37,676 nucleotides of DNA from JAKVKY01 sp964293585 (GTDB taxonomy: Bacteria > Bacillota > Negativicutes > Acidaminococcales > Acidaminococcaceae), in assembly GCA_964293585.1 (NCBI GenBank), contig CAXYYS010000018.1:1-37676 (forward strand). The letters run 5' to 3'. A model generated the notes under the pieces. That model had not been told where the DNA came from and ran no database searches. It saw only the letters and a list, made by a program, of their open reading frames with translations. A program made the translations under genes and the position numbers. Below are positions 6,467 through 15,341 of the stretch, in pieces (position 1 is the stretch's first letter; each line of letters opens with the position of its first letter).

Positions 6467-9400
6467 ATGTACAAAAAGTTGCGCGATTTACCGCCGCCGC
6501 AGGGATTATACGATCCCGCTTACGAACACGATGCCTGTGGCATCGGTTTTGTGGTAAACATCAAAGGTAAAAAATCTTATGCCATTATTGACGATGCCCT
6601 AACAATCCTGGAAAATTTAAAACACCGGGGCGCCGAAGGCGCGGATGCTCAAAGCGGTGATGGAGCCGGTATCCTGGTCCAGATTCCGCACGAGTTTTTT
6701 AAACGTGAATGTGGTGTGCTGGGCTTTTCGCTGCCTAAAGCGGGCGATTACGGTGTCGGCATGATTTTTGCCCACCGGTATGATAATTATCGCCAGCAGC
6801 AGATGCAGGCTTTTGCAAAAATTGTCCGGGAGGAAGGCCTGGAAATCTTAGGCTGGCGTGAAGTTCCTATTGATGAAAGCCTGATTGGCAGCATCGCGGA
6901 AACAGTGCGTCCTAGTTTTTGGCAGGTTTTCATCAAGAAGAATTCCAAGATTAAGAATCAGATGGACTTTGAGAGAAAGCTGTATATCATCCGCAAGGTG
7001 GCGGAGAGGGAAATTATTCCGCCCAGCGTAGAGATGGGTACAGATTTTTATATCGCCAGTCTGTCGTCCCGGACCGTGGTCTATAAAGGGATGCTGACTT
7101 CCGTGCAGCTGCGGCATTTTTATCTGGATTTGTCGGATCTGGATTTTACCACGGCCATCGCCCTGGTACATTCCCGTTTTAGTACCAATACTTTCCCCAG
7201 CTGGGCCAGGGCCCATCCTAACCGGTATATTGTCCATAACGGTGAAATCAATACTATCCAGGGAAATATTCACTGGCTGAACGCCAGGGAAAGTAAATCC
7301 CGCAGCCCTTATTTTCCGGATCTGGAAAAAGTATTCCCGGTGGTGGATGCCAGCGGCAGCGATTCTGCCATGTTCGATAACTGTCTGGAATATCTGTATA
7401 TGACAGGGCATTCTCTGCCCCACGCCATGATGATGATGATTCCGGAACCCTGGGAAAAAGATACGCTGATGAGTGATAGCAAACGGGATTTTTACCGCTA
7501 CCATAATTTTATGATGGAACCCTGGGACGGGCCGGCGGCTATCGCTTTCTGCGATGGTATCGTTATCGGCGGCATGCTGGACCGGAACGGGCTGAGACCG
7601 GGACGCTATTATGTGACCAAGGATGACCGGGTAATTTTGACCTCCGAGGTGGGCGTACTGCATATCGATCCCAGGGAGGTCTTGTATAAGGGACGTCTGG
7701 AGCCGGGCAAGATGTTGCTGGTAGATACTAAGCAGCAGCGCATCATCAAAGATGAGGAGATTAAGGAACAGATTGCCGGTGAACATCCTTACGGGGAATG
7801 GTATAAGGAACATATCGTGAATCTGGACGACTTGATGCAGGGACGCGATTTTCCGGATACGGACACGACGGTTCCCTATGATATCAAGGAACAGGAAAAG
7901 GTTTTTGGCTATACGCAGGAAGATTTAAATAAGATTGTGCTGCCTATGGCCCGGGACGGCAAACATGCCCTGGATTCCATGGGGGTGGATGTACCCCTGG
8001 CGGTCCTGTCCGAGGAGCCCCAGCTGCTGTATGATTATTTTCAGGAGAACTTTGCCCAGGTCACTAACCCGCCGGTAGACGGCATCCGGGAAAGCATCGT
8101 GACTTCGGCTATCGTCATGTGCGGCAACGTGGCCAATATCATGGACCCCAATGAAAAAGGTACGGCGGCTCTGTTTATGAAGCAGCCAATCCTGACCACG
8201 GAAGAGATGTCGGTGATTAAATCGCTGAACACGTCCAAGCTTCGTAGTGCCATCCTGTCCATGCTTTATCCGGTCCATAGCGGGCCTGAGGCCATGGAAA
8301 CCGCCATTGAATCTATCTGCATTGATGCTTTGAAGGCGATTAAGAAAGGCGCCAACATCCTAATTCTGTCGGACCGGGGTGTGAATTCCCGTATGGCGGC
8401 CATTCCGGCGCTTTTAGCCACGGCAGCTCTGCACAACTATTTAATCCGGCAGAAGGTCCGTTCTAACGTCGGCCTGATCCTGGAATCGGGTGAACCCAGA
8501 GAGGTCCATCATTTCTGTGCCCTGATCGGGTACGGCCTGACGGCGGTAAACCCGTATCTGGCGCTGGAAACCGTAAAGGAACTGGTGGAACAGAAAAAAT
8601 TGGGAGCGCTGACCTATGCCCAGGCCCGGGACAATTATATCAAGGCGGCTGTGGGCGGTGTGCTCAATGTTATGACCAAGATGGGCATCAGCACGGTACA
8701 CAGTTATCATGGCGCTCAGATTTTTGAAGCCGTGGGCATTAAGCGGGATCTGATTAACAAATATTTTGTCAACACGCCTTCCCGGATTGAAGGTATTGGT
8801 TTGGCTGAGATTGCCAAAGAAACTGCGCTGCGTCACCAGAGAGCCTACAAGGAAGAAGGGCCTTTGCCGGTGGGCGGGTTCTACCTGTCGCAGAAAGGCG
8901 GACTGCCCCATATTTTGGACCAGGGTACGGTGACTCTGCTGCGCGACGCCTGCCAGAGCGGAGATTACGCTAAGTATAAAGACTATACCCAGCGCGCCAA
9001 CAAGGCAAATATTTTCCGCCTGCGGGATTTGCTGGAATTTGCGTATCCCACCGGCTGCAGCATCCCCATTGAGGAAGTAGAACCGGTGGAAAACATCGTG
9101 AGACGTTTCCGCACCGGGGCCATGAGTTACGGCGCCTTAAGCAAAGAAGCTCACGAATGTATCGCGGTAGCGATGAACCGTTTAGGCGCCATGAGCAATA
9201 CCGGCGAAGGCGGCGAAGATCCGGCCCGCTTCACGCTGCAACCTAACGGCGACGACCTGAGCGACAAGATTAAGCAGGTGGCTTCGGCCCGGTTTGGTGT
9301 GACCAGCAATTATCTGGTCCATGCCGAAGAGATTCAGATAAAATGCGCCCAGGGCGCCAAGCCCGGCGAAGGTGGGTTCCTGCCTGGCAAAAAAGTTTAT

Positions 9401-11032
9401 CCGGATATTGGTAAGACGCGGCATGCCACACCCGGCGTGACTTTAATCTCGCCGCCGCCACATCACGATATTTATTCTATCGAAGATCTTGCGGAACTTA
9501 TTTTTGATTTAAAGAATGCTAACCGCAAGGCGGACATCAGTGTGAAATTGACTGCCGGAGCCGGCGTAGGTACGATTGCTGCCGGTGTGGTGAAAGCACG
9601 GGCGGACGGAATTTTGATCAGCGGTTATGACGGCGGTACGGGAGCTTCGGCCCGGACCAGCCTGAAGCATGCCGGACTACCCTGGGAACTGGGCCTGGCC
9701 GAGGCGCAGCAGACGCTGCTGTTAAATAAGCTGCGGGACCGGGTACGGCTGGAAGTAGACGGCAAACTGCTGACAGGCAGGGATGTAGCCGTGGCGGCTT
9801 TGTTTGGCGCCGAGTTGTTTGGCTTTGGCACTGCACCGCTCATCGCCTTGGGCTGTCATATGCTCCGGGTGTGCCAGCAGAATACTTGTCCTTTTGGCGT
9901 CTGCACTCAGGACGAGAAGCTGCGGAAAAACTTTACAGGCAAGCCGGAATATGTAATAAACTTTATGCGGTTTATCGCCCAGGATCTGCGGGAGATTATG
10001 GCCCGCTTAGGGTTCCGCACCGTGGAAGAGATGGTGGGACGCTATGACCGTCTGAAACAAAAAGAGAATATTGCCAACTGGAAGGTGGCTACCGTGGACC
10101 TGGAAAGTTTGTTATTCCGTCCTTACACGGATACCTCGGTAGGACACCATCATACCCATGACCAGGATCACAAGCTGGAGGCAACCCTGGACATGGCCAA
10201 GTTGATCCGGATGTGCAAGCCGGCCCTGGAAGAGCAAAAGCATATTCGTGCCCGCCTGCGGATTCAGAATACGGACCGGGTTACGGGTACGATCCTGAGC
10301 AGTGAAATTTCCAAACATTACGGTGAGACAGGACTGCCCGAAGATACGATTAAGTTGTCCTTCGTAGGTTCGGCGGGACAGAGCTTCGGCGCTTTTAGCG
10401 CTAAAGGTTTGACGCTGGAACTGGAAGGCGATGCTAATGACTACCTGGGTAAAGGGCTGTCCGGAGGTAAGCTGATTGTTTATCCGCCTCGATCCGCCAA
10501 GTTTAAGGCTGCCGAAAATATTATTATCGGTAACGTAGCGTTTTACGGCGCAACCAGCGGCGAGGCTTATGTGAACGGTCTGGCCGGCGAAAGGTTCTGC
10601 GTCCGTAACAGCGGCATCAATGCCGTGGTAGAAGGCATCGGTAACCACGGCTGTGAGTACATGACGGGTGGGCGGGTCCTGGTGCTGGGCAAGACGGGAC
10701 GCAATTTTGCGGCGGGCATGTCCGGCGGCATCGCCTATGTAGTAGATCTGCAGCCGGAATTGTGCAACCGGGACCTGGTAAATCTGGAAGCGCTCAAGGA
10801 TAAAAAGGAACAAGCCTTGGTTAAGGAACTGCTCAGAAAACATGTGACTTATACCGGCAGTCCTTTAGGGGAGGCTTTGTTGAAAAACTGGACAGCAACC
10901 GTGAAACGGATTACCAGGGTCATTCCTAAAGAATACGAGGAGATGTTGGCGATTATTGAAGAAGCCAAGGCACAGAAGCATACCCAGGCTGAGGCGGAGT
11001 TGATAGCGTTTAACCGCAAGTACGCTCACTAA
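6467..11032 (+). CDS. gltB: Glutamate synthase large subunit (GOGAT)
   Basis: The enzyme transfers the amide nitrogen of glutamine to 2-oxoglutarate and makes two glutamates. At 1521 residues it has the length of Bacillus GltA and other GOGAT large subunits. The N-terminal class II amidotransferase domain has its nucleophile at Cys24 (in HDACGIGF), which becomes the N-terminus after removal of a short propeptide. The central and FMN-binding synthase domains follow, with the 3Fe-4S ligands at Cys1130, Cys1136 and Cys1141 (CHMLRVCQQNTC). The C-terminal Gly-rich beta-helix occupies about 1260-1470. ATG 6467 is chosen because GGGAGGGG lies 6 nt upstream. No gltD (NADPH-oxidising small subunit) follows; the next gene is a transporter after a terminator. 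Electrons may come from a GltD encoded elsewhere or from ferredoxin. Confidence 0.97.
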   Translation: MYKKLRDLPPPQGLYDPAYEHDACGIGFVVNIKGKKSYAIIDDALTILENLKHRGAEGADAQSGDGAGILVQIPHEFFKRECGVLGFSLPKAGDYGVGMIFAHRYDNYRQQQMQAFAKIVREEGLEILGWREVPIDESLIGSIAETVRPSFWQVFIKKNSKIKNQMDFERKLYIIRKVAEREIIPPSVEMGTDFYIASLSSRTVVYKGMLTSVQLRHFYLDLSDLDFTTAIALVHSRFSTNTFPSWARAHPNRYIVHNGEINTIQGNIHWLNARESKSRSPYFPDLEKVFPVVDASGSDSAMFDNCLEYLYMTGHSLPHAMMMMIPEPWEKDTLMSDSKRDFYRYHNFMMEPWDGPAAIAFCDGIVIGGMLDRNGLRPGRYYVTKDDRVILTSEVGVLHIDPREVLYKGRLEPGKMLLVDTKQQRIIKDEEIKEQIAGEHPYGEWYKEHIVNLDDLMQGRDFPDTDTTVPYDIKEQEKVFGYTQEDLNKIVLPMARDGKHALDSMGVDVPLAVLSEEPQLLYDYFQENFAQVTNPPVDGIRESIVTSAIVMCGNVANIMDPNEKGTAALFMKQPILTTEEMSVIKSLNTSKLRSAILSMLYPVHSGPEAMETAIESICIDALKAIKKGANILILSDRGVNSRMAAIPALLATAALHNYLIRQKVRSNVGLILESGEPREVHHFCALIGYGLTAVNPYLALETVKELVEQKKLGALTYAQARDNYIKAAVGGVLNVMTKMGISTVHSYHGAQIFEAVGIKRDLINKYFVNTPSRIEGIGLAEIAKETALRHQRAYKEEGPLPVGGFYLSQKGGLPHILDQGTVTLLRDACQSGDYAKYKDYTQRANKANIFRLRDLLEFAYPTGCSIPIEEVEPVENIVRRFRTGAMSYGALSKEAHECIAVAMNRLGAMSNTGEGGEDPARFTLQPNGDDLSDKIKQVASARFGVTSNYLVHAEEIQIKCAQGAKPGEGGFLPGKKVYPDIGKTRHATPGVTLISPPPHHDIYSIEDLAELIFDLKNANRKADISVKLTAGAGVGTIAAGVVKARADGILISGYDGGTGASARTSLKHAGLPWELGLAEAQQTLLLNKLRDRVRLEVDGKLLTGRDVAVAALFGAELFGFGTAPLIALGCHMLRVCQQNTCPFGVCTQDEKLRKNFTGKPEYVINFMRFIAQDLREIMARLGFRTVEEMVGRYDRLKQKENIANWKVATVDLESLLFRPYTDTSVGHHHTHDQDHKLEATLDMAKLIRMCKPALEEQKHIRARLRIQNTDRVTGTILSSEISKHYGETGLPEDTIKLSFVGSAGQSFGAFSAKGLTLELEGDANDYLGKGLSGGKLIVYPPRSAKFKAAENIIIGNVAFYGATSGEAYVNGLAGERFCVRNSGINAVVEGIGNHGCEYMTGGRVLVLGKTGRNFAAGMSGGIAYVVDLQPELCNRDLVNLEALKDKKEQALVKELLRKHVTYTGSPLGEALLKNWTATVKRITRVIPKEYEEMLAIIEEAKAQKHTQAEAELIAFNRKYAH

Positions 11033-11055
11033 AATAAAGCAGAAAGATAGAAATT

Positions 11056-11113
11056 AAAACAAGATCTTGCCGGCCTGCGGGGAAAATTTGCAGTTTGGCA
11101 AGATCTTGTTTTT
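11056..11113. terminator. Bidirectional terminator after gltB
   Basis: Long arms (AACAAGATCTTGCC paired with GGCAAGATCTTGTT) have A-rich and T-rich flanks, so the hairpin could stop transcription both ways. It isolates gltB from the MFS gene. Confidence 0.85.
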
Positions 11114-11140
11114 GTGATACACTACAGTGATAACTATATG
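11112..11140 (+). promoter_or_regulatory. Promoter of the MFS gene
   Basis: TTGTGA (11112-11117), a 17-nt spacer and TATATG (11135-11140) lie about 33 nt before the start codon. The -35 begins inside the T-tail of the preceding terminator. Confidence 0.5.
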
Positions 11141-11172
11141 AAGAAAACTTAGGTATGCAAAGAAGGTCTGAA

Positions 11173-12339
11173 ATGAAAAAAATTAATCCATACGTTTATT
11201 TATTTGCTATGGGACATTTTGCAGCGGACTGGGCCCAGGGAGCCTGGCCGGCATTGTTACCGTATTTTATCTCGGTCTGCCATTTGAATTATCAGGAGGC
11301 AGGTTCTTTAATTTTTGCCAATATGCTGCTGGCTTCTATAACGCAGCCTTTCTTTGGTTATTATTCAGACAAGATTTCCAAGCCATGGTTCGTGCCGGCC
11401 GGACCGGTTTTGTGCGGTTTGTCCCTGGCAGTGATTCCCTTTACCACCAACTACTGGGTCATCTTTGTGTGCAGTATGCTCTGCGGTCTGGGCTCGGCGG
11501 TTTTCCACCCCGAAGCGGCGCTGATGGTGAACAAGATTTCCGGCAACTTAAAAGGCCAGGCCCTGGGAACTTTTTCCGTGGGCGGCAATACCGGTTTTGC
11601 CATCGGACCTTTGGTAGTAGGCTTATTTGCTTATAAATATGATATTCACGGTCTCTTGCTTTTTGGCATCGTAAACTTTGTCCTGGCGGCCATAATGTAT
11701 GTTAAGATGAACAATATCCTGGCACAGGCCAAGGATGTGGCGGCCGCCGAAAGTAAAAATGATCTGCATCTGGAGCGTAAAAATGACTGGGGCGCTTTCA
11801 GCAAATTGTCCGTCATTATTTTTGCCCGCTCCCTGGGTTTTACGATTTGTAATTCCTTTATTCCTATTTATTGGATTAATGTCCTGGGTACTTCGCCGGC
11901 TACGGGCAGCATGGCTCTGACTATCCTCTTCGCCCTGGGCGCCGTGATTACTTTTTTAGGCGGCGTGCTGGCCGACAGGTTTGGCTTCATCAAAATTTTG
12001 CGGTCTGCGTTAATCGTCATGGTTCCGGCTATGTTCTTCTTGACCCACAGCACTGACGTGACCACAGCTACGCTGCTGCTCGTTCCGGCGGCGTATGCTC
12101 TGTTTGGCTGTTATAGCCCTATCGTAGTTTTGGGCCAGACTTATCTGGGTAAGAACGTGGGTTTTGCCAGCGGCGTGACCATGGGACTGGGTACCACCAT
12201 CGGCGGCATCATGGCGCCTTTGGTCGGACGTGCAGCTGATTACTGGGGCATCGCCACCGCCCTGCAAATTTTGTGGATTGCGGCTCTGGCGGCGGCAATC
12301 TTCTCATTCCTACTCCCCAGGCCCAAAGAGTTGGAATAA
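11173..12339 (+). CDS. MFS transporter, fosmidomycin-resistance (Fsr) type
   Basis: The 388-residue inner-membrane protein has about 12 hydrophobic segments, as in the major facilitator superfamily. The features GHFAADWAQGAWPALLP near the N-terminus and GLGSAVFHPEAA after the fourth helix are hallmarks of the Fsr/YfnB-like branch. An MFS loop is visible at YYSDKISKPW. The central cytoplasmic loop (about 182-205) is charged. ATG 11173 is preferred over ATG 11155 because AGAAGG (11161-11166) lies exactly 6 nt upstream. It is monocistronic between two terminators. The substrate is unknown; family members export fosmidomycin or other small acids, but resistance should not be assumed. Confidence 0.85.
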   Translation: MKKINPYVYLFAMGHFAADWAQGAWPALLPYFISVCHLNYQEAGSLIFANMLLASITQPFFGYYSDKISKPWFVPAGPVLCGLSLAVIPFTTNYWVIFVCSMLCGLGSAVFHPEAALMVNKISGNLKGQALGTFSVGGNTGFAIGPLVVGLFAYKYDIHGLLLFGIVNFVLAAIMYVKMNNILAQAKDVAAAESKNDLHLERKNDWGAFSKLSVIIFARSLGFTICNSFIPIYWINVLGTSPATGSMALTILFALGAVITFLGGVLADRFGFIKILRSALIVMVPAMFFLTHSTDVTTATLLLVPAAYALFGCYSPIVVLGQTYLGKNVGFASGVTMGLGTTIGGIMAPLVGRAADYWGIATALQILWIAALAAAIFSFLLPRPKELE

Positions 12340-12360
12340 AAAAATAGTGTTAATAAAAGT

Positions 12361-12402
12361 AAAGACCGGCTTGAACATAATTGTGCAGCCGGTCTTTTTT
12401 TG
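12361..12402 (+). terminator. Intrinsic terminator
   Basis: AAAGACCGGCT pairs with AGCCGGTCTTT and is followed by a run of T. It lies between the convergent MFS gene and the small membrane-protein gene. Confidence 0.85.
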
Positions 12403-12408
12403 GAGGCG

Positions 12409-12615
12409 TTAAGCATCATCTTTGCTTGTAGCTTTCATAAAGAGCATGATGGGTATCGTGGCCCAGCCTAATAAGACGGCCCAGATAACCTGAGAAACGA
12501 TGAAATTTCCGGTATCACCGTACAGGATGGCTTCTTGATTGAGAAGATGATAGCGGCAATAATTATTTGCTTTGTAGCCTAAATAAATGTAAACAACTAA
12601 AAAAATCATAGCCAT
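12409..12615 (-). CDS. Small two-helix membrane protein
   Basis: This is a 68-residue protein with two hydrophobic segments (about 1-14 and 37-60) and a short charged tail. I do not recognise a family. The ribosome site GGGAGG (12627-12632) is 11 nt from ATG 12615. Two closer ATGs (12626 and 12623) are out of frame and hit a stop within a few codons, so 12615 or 12609 is the likely start. It lies 17 nt after the zinc-ribbon gene on the same strand and appears to be the last gene of that operon. Confidence 0.6.
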   Translation of the reverse strand: MAMIFLVVYIYLGYKANNYCRYHLLNQEAILYGDTGNFIVSQVIWAVLLGWATIPIMLFMKATSKDDA

Positions 12616-12632
12616 AAGAACATCATCCTCCC

Positions 12633-13280
12633 TTAGTAATTTTTAATAACCTGAATCTTAGGATTACGTTGGACCAGGTAAGCTTGCAATTCTGCACATT
12701 GATCTTTAATTTCGTTAGGTACGGACAAGGTGCCGCTACCAAAATTGATAGTCATAAAATAATCGTGGAACTCAGCAACACCCATAATAATCATAAGCAG
12801 GCCGATAACACCGGCCCAGAGGATGCCGCCGGCAATGGCAGATATGATAACGATGACACCAAAAATAATATTGAAGATCATTTTCCAGGAAAGCTTTTTA
12901 GTGGGCAGGATACTGACCACGTCATTAATTTTAAAGCTAAAATCCTGCGTACCATTTTTAATTAAAAAAGTTCGATTATATTTATGGACGGTAGCGGTAT
13001 CTCCCTGAACAATAATATCGGTATAGGTAGTTTTATAAGGTCCTAACATGCCAAAGAGCAGATGCTTGGTTAATTGAAAATTAAATTCTTGTGGTTCTGC
13101 AGCATTTGCGTTGGCAGTAGTGCCGGGATTGGTTGCAACATTACCGGCAGAAGCAGCAGGGACTGCTACAGATAAGTCTGCCGGAGTTGTCGGCGTAGTT
13201 GCGACAGTCTGAGCCGCACCGCATTTAGGACAAAACTTAGCGCCTTCTTCCAATTGAGTACCGCATTTTTGACAGAACAT
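12633..13280 (-). CDS. Zinc-ribbon membrane protein
   Basis: The 215-residue protein starts with a classic zinc-ribbon knuckle pair (Cys3, Cys6, Cys17, Cys20: CQKC and CPKC). A low-complexity Ala/Thr/Pro linker follows (about 25-63), then a beta-rich PH-like part (about 70-125). Two adjacent hydrophobic segments occupy about 135-168. Such 'zinc ribbon plus membrane' proteins are common in Firmicutes, usually without known function. AAAGGTGG lies 7 nt before the ATG. It is 43 nt downstream of an XRE regulator and upstream of a small membrane protein, all on the same strand, so the three are probably one operon. Confidence 0.7.
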   Translation of the reverse strand: MFCQKCGTQLEEGAKFCPKCGAAQTVATTPTTPADLSVAVPAASAGNVATNPGTTANANAAEPQEFNFQLTKHLLFGMLGPYKTTYTDIIVQGDTATVHKYNRTFLIKNGTQDFSFKINDVVSILPTKKLSWKMIFNIIFGVIVIISAIAGGILWAGVIGLLMIIMGVAEFHDYFMTINFGSGTLSVPNEIKDQCAELQAYLVQRNPKIQVIKNY

Positions 13281-13323
13281 AATTTTACCACCTTTCTTTT
13301 TTTAAAAGCAGCTGGCCAAATCG

Positions 13324-13554
13324 TTAACGTCTGGTCAGTAGCTTTTCAATCTTTATGTCCAGGCCGTAAGCAATGGTCAGGATCATGGTCAGGGAAACAC
13401 TTTTATGATAATTGCCACATTCAATCTTGCTTAGATAACTGGAACTCATGCAGATTTTCTCTGCCAGTTGGGTTTGGGTAAGACCACGTAAACGTCTATA
13501 ATAGGCGATGTTTAAACCCAGGAGTTTATAATCGTCGTCAAAACTGGGCGCCAT
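13324..13554 (-). CDS. XRE-family HTH transcriptional regulator
   Basis: The 76-residue protein is little more than one Cro/C1-type helix-turn-helix: 'LGLNIAYYRRLRGLTQTQLA' (about 12-31), then MSSSYLSKIECG as the recognition segment. The frame is open to 13584, but AAGGAG sits 7 nt before ATG 13554, so the shorter form is chosen. It is first in the operon with the zinc-ribbon protein and the small membrane protein. By analogy with other compact XRE regulators it may control its own operon. No operator was identified. Confidence 0.8.
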   Translation of the reverse strand: MAPSFDDDYKLLGLNIAYYRRLRGLTQTQLAEKICMSSSYLSKIECGNYHKSVSLTMILTIAYGLDIKIEKLLTRR

Positions 13555-13680
13555 ATTTTTGCTCCTTAATGTTTCTCTACACATTATCTCAAATTCCGTG
13601 CCGGGTTGTTTTCGTAAATAAAGATAAATTTGGCCCTGCTGGAGAAAGTTCCGGGCCTGAAATTGTAAGTTAAGTATAAG

Positions 13681-13800
13681 AAAAAAGTGGCAGGCTGTGT
13701 TTGCCTGTCAGGCGAATTGTAAAAAAATAAGCGGCAGCTTGTAGGGCTGTCGCTAAAAAGCAAAAAAATACACCTCTGTCATTTGTAAAAACAGAGGTGT
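13681..13800 (-). terminator. Three terminators in series after the Ser/Thr kinase gene
   Basis: Read on the minus strand, three hairpins each end in a T-run: 13770-13800 (perfect 10-bp arms, T7), 13731-13753 (8-bp arms, T-rich) and 13688-13710 (8-bp arms, T6). The first overlaps the kinase stop codon. They isolate the kinase from the XRE operon. The remaining stretch, 13585-13680, shows no gene. Confidence 0.75.
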
Positions 13801-15245
13801 TACCAGTCGACGCCTTTGCCCTGACTTTTTTGTGCCCAGAAGATGAGATAGAAATTTTCCGGAGCGGTGTCTAAATCATCGGCCGCCACAAAAATGAGGA
13901 AATTAGCTACAGGGTTTGACAACGCCAGTTGATGGAAAGTTATGGTAGTAGTAACGCTGGCGCCGGGTGTCATCTGCTCGGCCAGGGGCAGGTTGGTTAA
14001 TTTGTCATTACGGTCCAGACCGGTGGAACTGCGAGCGGTCAGTCTGTCTTTGCAAAAGACCAGCATCGGGTGTTTCAGGGTGTACGCAGATTTATTGGTG
14101 ACCGTAAAAGTTACGGTAAAATCACGGGGTGTCGGCAGCAGGATGGCATTATCATAGTCGGCAAGTCTTAAAGGCAGGGTCCGGCCCGTACTGGGATTAG
14201 TATAACTGATGGCCAGGTCACCTTTCTTGATGGGGATATAGTGTACTTTTGGGCGTGGCGCCGCAGTTTTAGCGCCGTTAGTTGCTGTCGAGGTTTCCTT
14301 AGCCGGCGGGTTGCCGGTTTTAACCGGGGGCAAGGACTTCTGATCTTTGCCAACGCCGGCAGCCGCTTTCTCTTTAGCGGTCATGGCTTTACCGGCGGTC
14401 TGGGACGGCGTGGAGGAATCTGTCAGCGCCGGAGCGGCACTGCTTGCCGGGAACAGGTTAAATTGCCGGTTGGACTGGTGGAACCACCAACCACCGGCCA
14501 CCAGGAGCAGAGCAACTGCTGTCGGCAGACCGTAGTGCAACGCGCCGTAACGCCAGGTGCTATGTTCTAAGGCACGGGCCATACTGCCGGCATCGGGATA
14601 GCGTTTGGCCGCATCAATCTGGGTGGCCTTGTGGATGATAGCCGTCAGGCGTCCATGATAGGCCGGGCCTAACAGCACGGCCATGGTCTTACCCAGGGCG
14701 AATAAATCACTGCGGCCGTCAGTTTGGGCAAAGCCGTATTGTTCCGGCGGCGCAAAACCTTTGGTACCCAAAAGACGGGTATCGCTGGCGGCGTCCTCCC
14801 GGAAGGTGCGGGCGGCATCGAAATCCAGCAGCTTTACCCGGCCGTCCGGTTGCTGGATCAGATTGGAAGGCTTGATATCCCGGTGCAAAATTTTATGGGC
14901 ATGCAGAAAAGCTAACGCCTGGCAAACTTGCAGGGCGATGTCCTGGACCTGTGATTCGGGCAGAGGGCCGGCAGCGGCCAGGTTGGCCAGATTTTTGCCG
15001 TTGATATATTCTTCCAGGACGGTGGTGACGCCGTTTTCTTCCTGTACAAAGTAAATCCGGGGCAGGGCGGGATGAGACAGCGCTTGTAACTGCTGATAAG
15101 GCAGACCGGTACGCTGGCTCTTTTTCAGCACATAAAAAGTTTTATCTTCGCCCGTGACGATGGCGACGCTGGCGGTAGCCGTCTGCTTAAGCGTACGGAC
15201 CGGTGTGAAATTGTTGAGCAGATATGCCGTAGCTGCAGTGGTCAT
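13800..15245 (-). CDS. Membrane-anchored Ser/Thr protein kinase with C-terminal external domain
   Basis: The 481-residue eukaryotic-type kinase has a Lys in VLKK (about 41), HRDIKPSN (121-128), DFD (141-143, Asp replacing the Gly of DFG) and APPEQYG (165-171). A membrane helix spans about 239-255. A Pro/Ala/Thr/Lys-rich linker (about 270-340) leads to a beta-rich external domain with no PASTA repeats. The frame is open to GTG 15323, but that codon overlaps promoter-like sequence; ATG 15245 is preferred. The good ribosome site AAGGAGG (15278-15284) is 32 nt from that ATG with a perfect hairpin between them. The gene is divergent from an HTH protein. It probably phosphorylates cytoplasmic proteins in response to an external cue. 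The glycine-rich loop is weak and activity is unproven. Confidence 0.85.
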   Translation of the reverse strand: MTTAATAYLLNNFTPVRTLKQTATASVAIVTGEDKTFYVLKKSQRTGLPYQQLQALSHPALPRIYFVQEENGVTTVLEEYINGKNLANLAAAGPLPESQVQDIALQVCQALAFLHAHKILHRDIKPSNLIQQPDGRVKLLDFDAARTFREDAASDTRLLGTKGFAPPEQYGFAQTDGRSDLFALGKTMAVLLGPAYHGRLTAIIHKATQIDAAKRYPDAGSMARALEHSTWRYGALHYGLPTAVALLLVAGGWWFHQSNRQFNLFPASSAAPALTDSSTPSQTAGKAMTAKEKAAAGVGKDQKSLPPVKTGNPPAKETSTATNGAKTAAPRPKVHYIPIKKGDLAISYTNPSTGRTLPLRLADYDNAILLPTPRDFTVTFTVTNKSAYTLKHPMLVFCKDRLTARSSTGLDRNDKLTNLPLAEQMTPGASVTTTITFHQLALSNPVANFLIFVAADDLDTAPENFYLIFWAQKSQGKGVDW

Positions 15246-15253
15246 TTTCCAGC

Positions 15254-15284
15254 GGTACGCTTCCGGGGGCGTACCTTCCTCCTT
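15254..15284 (-). promoter_or_regulatory. Hairpin between ribosome binding site and start of the kinase gene
   Basis: On the minus strand AAGGAGG (15278-15284) is followed by GGTACGC (15275-15269), an 8-nt loop and GCGTACC (15260-15254), then about 8 nt to ATG 15245. If the 22-nt hairpin folds, the effective spacing falls from 32 to about 10 nt. The stem is perfect; the function is inferred. Confidence 0.55.
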
Positions 15285-15321
15285 GTCAGGATTGAGAATT
15301 AGTTTATAATTAGAGTATAAC
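15283..15321 (+). promoter_or_regulatory. Promoter region of the HTH gene
   Basis: Two overlapping candidates are visible: TTGTCA-N16-TATAAT (15283-15310) and TTGAGA-N17-TATAAC (15293-15321). The region also carries the 5' leader of the divergent kinase gene, so the two may be co-regulated. Confidence 0.5.
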
Positions 15322-15341
15322 ACAAGGGAGAGGCAAAGGCG

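Noticed and set aside
6848..7813. 321-codon minus-strand frame inside gltB
   Set aside because: It is entirely within a clearly coding gltB region. Long antisense frames arise from the codon bias of this GC-balanced gene.
15246..15323. GTG 15323 as start of the Ser/Thr kinase
   Set aside because: It lies within promoter-like AT-rich sequence, the kinase domain begins later, and the strong ribosome site is downstream of it.
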